Assembly (NCBI GenBank): GCA_963576735.1
Contig: OY755187.1
Coordinates: forward strand, 6,448,001 to 6,512,000
Source of the DNA: Bedellia somnulentella
Taxonomy: Eukaryota > Arthropoda > Insecta > Lepidoptera > Bedelliidae
Reading direction: 5' to 3'
DNA length: 64,000 bases
The position numbers and the translations under genes were made by a program. The notes below the pieces were generated by a model. That model saw only the letters and a program-made list of their open reading frames with translations, was not told the DNA's origin and did not search any database. Shown here piece by piece: positions 56,144-64,000 of the stretch (the stretch's first letter is position 1; each line of letters starts with the position of its first letter).

Positions 56144-56307
56144 TATTTCATGTATTTTTATTAAGTCTTATATGAATGTTTAAAAGAGAATTAATAAATT
56201 CATTTGACAGTAACAATTATTCCGTCTATAGGCGCATTATCGTTGGCACAGATTACTTCCTCGTGATATCACGATTGAGGGGAGTGTGCAAGCGTTGGCG
56301 TCACAGG

Positions 56308-56912
56308 GCCAAAGTGTCAACAACTGAATTTGCGAGAATAAAAATGGAGAAATTGGAAGAGTCTAGTCAATCGGTGTCCGAAAAGGCCCGAATGGCTGTG
56401 CATGGTGCTGTCCTCGTTTCTACGCTTATGTATGGCAGTGAATGTTGGGTGCGGCAGAAGAAGCATGAAAGCAGAGTGAATGCAGTAGAAATGAGGTCCC
56501 ACAGAAAAGTTTGTAATGTGAGGTTATGTGATCGTGTGAGGAATGACGTGATTCGTGAAAGGTGTGGTGTAAAAGATGATATTGTAAGAAAGATAGAAAA
56601 ACGAATGTTGAGATGGTTTGGGCATATAGAGAGGATGGATGACAGTGAATTGGTAAAAGAGATCTACAGAGCCAATGTGGAAGGTAATGTTAGTAAAGGA
56701 CGACCTCGGAGGACACATTTGGATCATTGGATAGAAAATGTGCTCAAAAAGGCAGGTGTCCGAAGTACGAAGAATAAAAAAGCATGTATGAAAAGATTGA
56801 TGGATGTGAATGAAGCTAGAGAGATTTGCCAGGACCGTACAAAGTGGCGATAAATAGTCTCTGCCTACCCCAATGGGAACTAACGGCGTGAGAATATGTA
56901 TGTATGTATGTA
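56308..56912 (+). pseudogene. RTE-like LINE C-terminal domain, 5'-truncated
   Basis: Longest copy of this LINE here. The frame 56176-56853 includes VHGAVLVSTLMYGSECWVRQ, KKHESRVNAVEMRSHRKV, RVRNDVIRERCGVKDDIV, KRMLRWFGHIERMDDSELV, KEIYRANVEGNVSKGRPRR and KKACMKRLMDVNEAREICQ, ending at TAA after DRTKWR. The YGSECW, RMLRWFGHIER and GRPR order is the C-terminal domain of RTE-like LINE proteins. The RT and endonuclease are missing, and the first ~40 codons of the ORF are flanking DNA. After the stop come CTCTGCCTACCCCAATGGGA, GGCGTGAG and (TATG)n. Confidence 0.88.
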
Positions 56913-57246
56913 ATTATTCCGTATCATTTAACAAATCACAATGCAGCCAAAGAGGACAAAAAGACGGATGTAATTCACCGAAAACGTTCTCATCTTCAAA
57001 CAGATTTGGGAAAATCGTCAGTGATTTTCTTGCTATTTCACAAGTAAAAAGTATAAACACATCTTAACAAAGAGAAAAAAGTCGTTGAGTTTCCTTAAAC
57101 CCCAAAAATGCTGGCTTCGAAATTATAGAGAATTATAAGCGACGGCTATTTGAAGTATTTTCTTCACCGACAACTCAGTTTGTGATTATTTGATTCAAAT
57201 GTTATGTTTGTGTTTTTAGGCTGCAGATAAATATCCTTAATTAAAA

Positions 57247-57380
57247 ACAAACATATATACTCACGGCTATATACCCCTAAAAGTGGTAGCATGAGCTTCA
57301 AAATCAGAAATCCAACGGCCACTTTTCGAAGTTCATTGGGCAAAGATATGATGCGCTTGGTGATGGGTCTTGAACCGCAT
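57247..57380 (-). mobile_element. SINE1B fragment, decayed
   Basis: ATATATACTCACGGCTATA to GATGGGTCTTGAACCGCAT. Confidence 0.75.
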
Positions 57381-58359
57381 AGCTATTTATTTTATAAAGT
57401 GATATATTTACAAATTGTCAAAATTATCGTTCTAAACAAATAATAGTTGCACGATAATTTACTGATCCATCACAATATTTTCCCAGTACCTAACCCGATT
57501 TCCCTTACTACGCACAACTACTTAAATTAATATGTCTACGAAAGTCTGTGGTTTGACTAACAAACCAAATTGCCGTAGTCAGTGTTGTTATCTGAAAAAT
57601 ACGCGGTAAAGATTTAAAAGTAAGAGGCTCAGCGTCGCGTGAAATGTACAAATTACAACGGGTGTTGGCTGTGGGGATCCTTAAAGATGCCTTTATTTCG
57701 CCAGTGTCATTTGAGAGCCCTCTGGAAGATTAAAGAATACTTTATAAGGAGATGTTATTGCACTACGCTTTTAAAACGACGCGATTTTTAAAACGCTTTA
57801 CTATGTTTATTTTGATAGAAAACAAATATTTATTTGCAGTGGAGCAAATTGGGGGTGTTTTGCTAAGGTACAATTTAGGTTTTTAATATAATATGGAGTA
57901 AATTCAATAATAGATTTTGTACAAAGACATATTAAAAAATCTTTATACAATAATACGCGGGTTTATTAAACGTAATAGCATGAAAACCAATATATTGAGT
58001 AGAATAATGAGTCCCATTCAGTAGTTACGGTGGCGGTCGAACTGTTTTGCGGTCACGATAAAACATATTGAACGCTAAATAAGTTTTGTTATTGAATACA
58101 TTAATGAAAATTTGAGATGAGAAACACTATTTTTGTATGACTGTCTGTGTGTTCCGTTTGATCTCTGAAACGAATGGACTGATAAGACAACGACTTTCAT
58201 AAGTTAGTAACTGATGTATTACGGAGTAGCTTAAGTTTCTTATATTTTAGAAATTGATTTTCTCATACAAATATTATAAAAAGAAACTTTTTTGTTTGTT
58301 TGTTTGTCATCGATCATGAACAATCATTCCTAATCAGAAAGCTATTCTAGTCTGTATAT
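57381..58359. other. AT-rich spacer
   Basis: Only a (TTTG)n run near 58290 was noted. Confidence 0.5.
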
Positions 58360-58608
58360 CATACAAACATACATTTACTCAGGACCATAAATTCCAAAAA
58401 GGGGTAGCCAAAACTTCAGAGCAAGAAACTCCTCAGCTACATTTGGAAGTTGATAGGGAAGAAGATGGTAGAAATAAAGTATCATTGGTGATGGGTCTCT
58501 AACAGCATCGCCAAAAAACCAATTGAAAAAGTTTCATACCCTTGGTCGCTTCTTACGACACCCGTCTGTAGAAAGGGGTAGTGACATCCTAAACCGGCAC
58601 TACACGGC
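58360..58608 (-). mobile_element. SINE1B copy, full length
   Basis: CATACAAACATACATTTACTC to ACCGGCACTACACGGC. Confidence 0.86.
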
Positions 58609-59038
58609 ACCTGTATCTGTATAGCACCACGCTTAATTTAACGAAGGGTAAGCAGTAATTGCAGAATCCTCGGCTTGCTAGTTTTAACCATGCATAGCAC
58701 AGTAGCAATTACCAGTTCTTGCAACGTCAACTAGAGTGTCTTTCTGCTTTCTTATTTTCAAATAAATTCTGAGTGTGTTCCTTTAGTTGTGAATAAGAAA
58801 AAATATAATTTAAATAAAAAACTAAAAAACACGCTTTTAAAGCACATCAAACTAAAAAGTGCAAAATAATTCCTAATATAAGCTGAAGCTTTTTAATTTG
58901 CATGGGTTATTGTGAATAAGCGTGGGGCGCTCTGTGCCATATTTTTCGTCTATCGAGCAACCCACGTTTTTCCACAATAATACAAAATCAAGTTTAAAGG
59001 AGTCGTTTACATACATACATATATACCTACATACATAC

Positions 59039-59250
59039 AGTTAAAAAACACAGTACGTATAAAAGATTCAAAGCAAGTGCACCAAGTATATCCCGCAGCG
59101 GTTTGATTATAACACCGCGGACACAAGAAACAAAGCCTATTCTTTACAAAGCTTCGTCCTTTGATAGGTCTCTGCTTTGAACTACCAGTTCTTGCAACGC
59201 GAACTAGTGTGCCTTACTGTTTTCTAATTTTTAATTTGCTTGGTATATTA
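59039..59250 (+). repeat. ~210-bp repeat R4, copy 1
   Basis: AAAAAACACAGTACGTATAAAAG, CGCAGCGGTTTGATTATAAC, ACCGCGGACAC, AACTACCAGTTCTTGCAACG. A shorter relative occurs at ~58680-58770 (CCAGTTCTTGCAACGTCAAC). Confidence 0.85.
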
Positions 59251-59264
59251 GTCCGAAATATAAC

Positions 59265-59550
59265 ATTCATACATATAGTCAAGGCCATAATACCCAATAA
59301 GGGGAAGCCAGAGCTTTATATCTAGGAACTCCTCAGCCACATTTGAAAGTTGATAGGGGACGAAATGGTGGAAATAAGTATCTTTGGTGATGGGTTTCCA
59401 ACCACAACAAGATAGTAATAATAAAGTATTGCTGGTGATGATAAAGTATCGCATCACCCAAAAACCACTTAAAAAGCAATATACTTTTTGTCGCCTCCTA
59501 CGACATCCGTAGGTAGAAAGGGGTTGTAACATTCTAAGCCAGCACGATGG
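59265..59550 (-). mobile_element. SINE1B with internal partial duplication
   Basis: CATACATATAGTCAAGGCC to AAGCCAGCACGATGGC. The segment GATAGTAATAATAAAGTATTGC ... GATAAAGTATCGCATC repeats part of the body. Confidence 0.78.
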
Positions 59551-59589
59551 CTGGTTATAAAATCAAATATCAGTTAAAAAATCTCTGCG

Positions 59590-59790
59590 GTTAAAAAACA
59601 CAGTGCGTATAAAAGATACAAAGCAAGTACACCAAGTATGTCTCGCAGCGGTTTGATTATAACACCGCGGACACTTGAAACAAAGCCCGTTCTTTACAAA
59701 GCCTCCTTTGATAGGTCTATGCTTTGAATTACCAGTTCTTGCAACGCAAACTTATATGCCTCACTGTTAATTTTTATTTTAAATTGGCTT
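59590..59790 (+). repeat. ~210-bp repeat R4, copy 2
   Basis: AAAAAACACAGTGCGTATAA to AACTTATATGCCTCACTG; nearly identical to copy 3 over ~150 bp. Confidence 0.87.
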
Positions 59791-60042
59791 ATCCTTAAAC
59801 ACGACTTGTAGGATAATTCGTCATGATTTATTTCCTCAACATTAAAAACCAACTTAAATTGATACTATTTTTATGATTGGTTTGGAAGGATTGTACAAAG
59901 TTGCGATGGATAGTATCTGCCTACCAATGTATTTATGTATCTAAATTGATACTTAATTTTATATTTATATCCGTACATAATAATCCGTATGCTTACTGCC
60001 AGAGTAAAGCCGGGCTGATGGCTTGTTATATAAAAAAAACTC

Positions 60043-60255
60043 TTCAGTTTAAAAACACAGTGCGTATAAAAGAAATACAAAGCAAGTACACCAAGTATGT
60101 CTCGCAGCGGTTTGATTATAACACCGCGGACACTTGAAACAAAGCCCGTTCTTTACAAAGCCTTCTTTGATAGGTCTGTGCTTTGAATTACCAGTTCTTG
60201 GAAGGCAAACTAGTGTGCCGTTCCGATTTCTTATTTTTAATTTGCATGGGTTATT
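60043..60255 (+). repeat. ~210-bp repeat R4, copy 3
   Basis: TTTAAAAACACAGTGCGTAT to TTTGCATGGGTTATTAG. ORFs over it are chance. Confidence 0.87.
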
Positions 60256-60534
60256 AGTCGATAATATTTATTTATCTGAGAAACAAACGGAACACAATAT
60301 TTCAAATAAGATAAAAATACAGAGAAGTTCTTTACCTATAAAGTTTCTACCAATTATTCTGCAGACGATACTGAAAAACGGAAATTAAAATTACTATTGA
60401 AAACAAAATAATTATACATCAGTTGTAATATGGATAATTTATACAGATGAAATTAAGTATATTAAAAATAAGAGATTTGTTTAACGATACCACAACGTTT
60501 TAAAGTATTATTCGTAGCTTAGAAACTGTCTCCG

Positions 60535-60600
60535 AAGTATCTTGGTTAAGCGCTTAGCTTCAAAACCGGAGGTCCCAGGTTCAATCTCTGGGGGATTAAT
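60535..60600 (+). repeat. tRNA-like fragment
   Basis: CTTGGTTAAGCGCTTAGCTTC (A-box-like) and GGTCCCAGGTTCAATCTCTG (B box). Probably the head of a tRNA-derived SINE rather than a tRNA gene; no closed acceptor stem found. Confidence 0.5.
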
Positions 60601-60694
60601 TCACAAATTTAATTTGTAATATCGAAACCAGTTTGAAAGGCTATTTCAGTTATGAATCAACTTATTATCCTAAAACTAATACCGTTTTTCCGCT

Positions 60695-60815
60695 TTGGAG
60701 GGCAGGTTTAGCGGTCGGTCCCGGCTACTATCGCGGTAGTAGTCGTTAGTCTGCCATCCCAATAAGGTAGACTCGAGCCCCTTGGCAGGGATGTATATGG
60801 GGCTGTGAAGAAATG
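60695..60815 (+). repeat. Unnamed repeat fragment
   Basis: GGTCCCGGCTACTATCGCGG, GTCGTTAGTCTGCCATCCC, GGTAGACTCGAGCC. Resembles 23583-23692 in part. Confidence 0.45.
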
Positions 60816-61316
60816 AGGAACTATACTCTCGTAAAAATTCTCAAAACCGGGTTTGATCAGAGCCCTGGAAATTAGTTATCAAGTTTCAATTCCAGATATA
60901 TACGTAAAAAAAATAAACTTAAATAAAATGTAGACAGTTTAATACAAATATTAATTAAAACCGGATACGCGATTCCAAATCATAATTTTTTATTCAACTT
61001 TTAATATACTGCTTATTTCCACTTGTACAGTTTATCAGCATAGTTTTTCAATTCTAAAGAATTCTTAGGATCGGTTCGGTATTTAATATAAGCCATTATA
61101 AACAAACAAATAAAATTGCAAGCTTTACCTCTTTTTTAAAAAACCTTTAAATGTACTTCTACTAACAGCTGCACACGCCAATGAAATTTTCTCTTTCTCC
61201 CGTTTCTAGGGAATTTCAGGATTAAAAATTGTACTTAATATTGCTGTCTCGGTTTTTTAATAATATATCCTCATGTATAAGTAATAAAAAAGGACTTTTG
61301 CTGGATCTTCAACTAT

Positions 61317-61570
61317 ACATACATACATATACTCACGGCTATAAATCCCTAGAAGGGGTAGCCAGAGCTAAGGAATTAGAAATTCCTCAGCCACTTTCGG
61401 AAAGTTAAGTGGGGAAAATATAGTGAAATAAAAATTATTGGTGATGGGTCTCCAACCGCATCGCCCAAAAATCCCTTAAAAGCCCTAATACCGTTAGTCG
61501 CCTCTTACGTACACCCACCGGAAGATATGGAGTAGTGCTATTCTAAGCCGACACTACACAGCAAACTACA
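61317..61570 (-). mobile_element. SINE1A insertion with target duplication
   Basis: Full length; 12-bp duplication ATCTTCAACTAT at 61305-61316 and 61571-61582. Confidence 0.94.
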
Positions 61571-61752
61571 ATCTTCAACTATGTACAGAGCAAATGATGT
61601 TTGAATTTAACCTTGATTAATACTACAAAAAAAGTATGGCAATCAGATTGAGCCCGTCCACAGTTTGCCGTCCACAGTTTGCCAATCATACTTCAAGTGC
61701 ATGATTCAAGTTAATTTATGGTAACAAAAAAATAGTAACAGCTTTATCGTTG

Positions 61753-61875
61753 CCGACCCATCACCAACAACCTTTATTTTACAATTATTTTCCCACACAA
61801 CTCTCAAATCTGGCTGGGGAAATTCTAATTCTGAATCTCTGGCTACCCGATTTTTTTGGATTCATGGCCGTGAGT
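61753..61875 (+). mobile_element. SINE1 3' half
   Basis: GACCCATCACCAACAACC to TCATGGCCGTGAGT; no TATG tail. Confidence 0.78.
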
Positions 61876-62239
61876 TCTATCGTTGCTCAAAAACGAGCAT
61901 TTTTATTAGGGACATCCCGCCTGAAATAATAAATTAAAATTCAATTTTTATTTATCTTTCTGTGCCATATATATCCATTATTCATAAAGCTATAATGAAC
62001 TGTGGTAATTGAAAACTTGCTCACATTTCTACGACTAAGCATGTATACATTGCCTTTGAAACGCGGTACTTACTTCAGCAAATATAACGAGCGTTTGAAA
62101 CCTAGATTTGGTACCAGAGTTCTACGAAATTAAGTCAGATATTTTTCTGAAATTACTTAAAAACCTGCTTTAAGTCTTGTGTTAAAAAAATATAAAACAT
62201 AAAAGAAAGAATGAGTTTTATTTGCCGTAATTTTTGTCG

Positions 62240-62325
62240 TGATATTTGGCAGTTGAGTAGGGAAAAGATAGTAAAATAAAGGATGGTTGATGATGCGTCT
62301 ACGCCACCTATGAAGCCTTAGAACC
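62240..62325 (-). mobile_element. SINE1 fragment, decayed
   Basis: GGCAGTTGAGTAGGGAAAAG, TAGTAAAATAAAGGATGG, GATGCGTCTACGCC. Confidence 0.6.
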
Positions 62326-62422
62326 TTAAATTACCTTGCTATTGCTATTTTAAGTCTAAATTCCACAGCTTAATTTTCAGGGAATAGATAATTATGCAAC
62401 ATTAAATACAAATAAAAAATAC

Positions 62423-62745
62423 TGCAACCGTGATAGTTCAGTGGGTAGAACACCGCTTATCGTGCAGAAGATGATAGTTCAAGTCCCGGGTCGGATCTAC
62501 ACTAATTTGTCTTTTTCAAAGGAGAGGTGAGGAAAAACATCGTGAGGATACCCACATGGCTGAGTTGCACTTAGTCATGTGACAGTGTATTCATACAAAA
62601 CGGCGGAAGGCCTGCCCCCTATCACGTGAGTATACTATCCAAACAAAACGTGGGTACTCTGAACATCATGTGACATTGTCACCTGGTGTTCAGAGTATTA
62701 GTACCTCTGCGAACCCCTTCGGGGTTATGGTGTGAACGTTTGAGT
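62423..62745 (+). mobile_element. SINE2, full length
   Basis: Head GCAACCGTGATAGTTCAGTGG (A box) and GTTCAAGTCCCGGGTC (B box). The body has CACCTGGTGTTCAGAGTATT, and the 3' module is CTCTGCGAACCCCTTCGGGG ... GTGTGAACG with a GTTTGAG tail. The segment around CTTTTTCAAAGG is shortened. Confidence 0.88.
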
Positions 62746-64000
62746 AATACACATCATAGTCTGTATTCGTACTCATTCCCACAAAGGCTCGAGCTTACCC
62801 AGTAATGCATATATTTCCAAATAACTCAATATTGAAAATCCGACGTGTACAACGGAACTCTCGAACCGAATTCTGTCATTTGAACGAGAAAACGGGCAAA
62901 CTACAAACAAAGCAATATTAAATTTATATTAAAACTTTAGTACTTGCGGCCACAAGATGAAGTTTGTTTTATAACTTTTATTCAAGCGGTTGAACAAAAG
63001 TTATTGGGTGTTATGAAGCTAAAGAATGCGTTTATTTGTTTCAGTTCAGAGAATCGTATTAACCGGTTGCTAGGAAACTTTATATTGCTTCACTACCTGT
63101 TCTAGTAACAATGTATCCGTTTGAAACTTTGGAATGCGTTTTATGACCTATTCACACGTAGAGAGTACTAAGTAATATTATTAACCTGCAATTAAAATGA
63201 AAACTTAACTTAGTTAAGAGTTTTTGTGTGAAATGCAAAGTTATAATTTTGTTAAATAAATTACTCAATCAAATAAATTTTCTTTTCATCTTATTAATTT
63301 ATCCGCTCCGCTCAGTAAAAAACTTATTGTCCCTTGACCACATAACATTACATTACAAATTTTATTAATAATGCGATATGTCTGATTATATTTGGAAACT
63401 GAGAATCATACTTATATTTCATATTTGTATAATTATTTCTTACCCCCATTCATACGTACAACGTGTACAAGTCTGAAAAAAGCTCATAGCCCAATTTAAA
63501 TAAAACTATGGACAAATCAAGAATGTACAGATTTGAAAAAATGGAGGAAAAAAGGTTGATCTAAACACTAATCTACGACACAGCACCTTATTTGAATATC
63601 TTCTCTATTTTATAGCAACGAAATGAGAGTGAATATCGATAAAAAGGGTGTCAAAAGACGCCGAAATATTTTTCATGTTTGCATATTTTACGGACAATAG
63701 GTTAGCCTTAACTTTACGATTTTGATACGCGTAGCTTTTCAGGATCTCGACTACGAATATTTTAATTCCCATTTACATTTTGGTATTAACCAGCTGCGAT
63801 TCCGGAGTAATACCATAAAAGCTTAAATTAATTTCAGCGATTAAAGGCTTATTAAATGATTGGACGATATTTAGATTGGCCCATTACCTGTAATTGTTTA
63901 TAAATTTTCTGTTAACTTAATTTGTAGATTTTTTAAATTGAAACCTAATTGCTTTGAAAATAGCTTATAAACTGGACTATTAAATCTAATTAACGATTTT
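62746..64000. other. AT-rich DNA to the window end
   Basis: No supported gene, RNA or repeat. Confidence 0.5.

Larger units (their letters stand above)
54087..56145 (+). repeat. Composite AACCGACTTC repeat, copy 2
   Basis: Starts TTTTTAACCGACTTCAAAA and ends GTCGGTTTTCTTTTTGTTA, so the two ends are roughly inverted. It holds the left region (as 17937-18826), SINE2 sequence (54610-54721 and 55291-55345) interrupted by a 562-bp insertion, and the foldback MITE at 55551-56143. Confidence 0.87.

Noticed and set aside
60535..60600. Functional tRNA gene
   Set aside because: B box present but no 7-bp acceptor stem and an irregular anticodon region; kept as a tRNA-like repeat.
1..64000. CRISPR arrays, operons, bacterial promoters
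   Set aside because: Direct repeats here are transposon copies or satellites with no regular spacer pattern; introns and LINEs mark a eukaryotic genome.
1..64000. LTR retrotransposons or endogenous viruses
   Set aside because: No paired LTRs, gag/protease/integrase motifs or viral glycoprotein traces were seen; all reverse transcriptase traces are non-LTR or Penelope type.

Overview
The window looks like repeat-rich nuclear DNA of an insect, most likely a moth or butterfly. It is AT-rich and full of non-LTR retrotransposon, SINE, Penelope, P/THAP, Helitron and palindromic MITE sequence, and shows nothing bacterial. The lepidopteran call is inferred from the character of the repeats (AACCGACTTC repeats, (TATG)n-tailed SINEs, T/A-rich LINE ends). 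No host protein-coding gene could be supported; every convincing coding trace belongs to a mobile element.

Layout. 1-4.0 kb (minus): an apparently intact CR1/L2-type LINE, whose ORF1 (coiled coil plus degenerate SGNH-like domain) and ORF2 (endonuclease plus reverse transcriptase, running off the left edge) are linked by what looks like a textbook -1 ribosomal frameshift site. 4.8-5.7 kb: a Penelope-like element end with GIY-YIG nuclease and an inverted 5' piece. 7.8-15.4 kb: five mobile elements nested inside each other, four levels of insertion resolved by target-site duplications (SINE1 > P/THAP element > LINE > second P/THAP element > SINE1). 16-20.6 kb: tandem ~375-410 bp repeats, a composite repeat and a large palindrome with duplicated flanks. 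20-37 kb: scattered SINEs, tRNA-like hairpins, a Helitron helicase remnant and a twin-primed RTE-like LINE fragment. 37.3-48.8 kb: a 5.5-5.9 kb segment present twice in tandem, almost identical over its last 4.4 kb. 50-64 kb: another tRNA-like hairpin, RTE-like LINE 3' ends, a second copy of the composite repeat carrying a 562-bp insertion, a ~210-bp repeat in three copies, and more SINEs.

How the elements work together. Two unrelated SINE families (SINE1, about 40 copies including fragments; SINE2 with a tRNA-type head, about 16 copies) and the RTE-like LINE end in the same ~35-nt module: CTCTGSCWACCCC, a short hairpin loop, GGG, then GSCGTGA. This suggests both SINEs are copied by that LINE's reverse transcriptase. 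The P/THAP copies are internally deleted in the same way and so depended on an autonomous relative elsewhere.

Conventions: SINE1 plus orientation runs from GTGTAGTGYCGGC to the (TATG)n tail. SINE1A and SINE1B are two subfamilies I distinguish by eye (ACCGGTGGGTGTACG-type versus CYACGGGTGTCG-type). Coordinates of degenerate repeats are approximate to about 10 bp.
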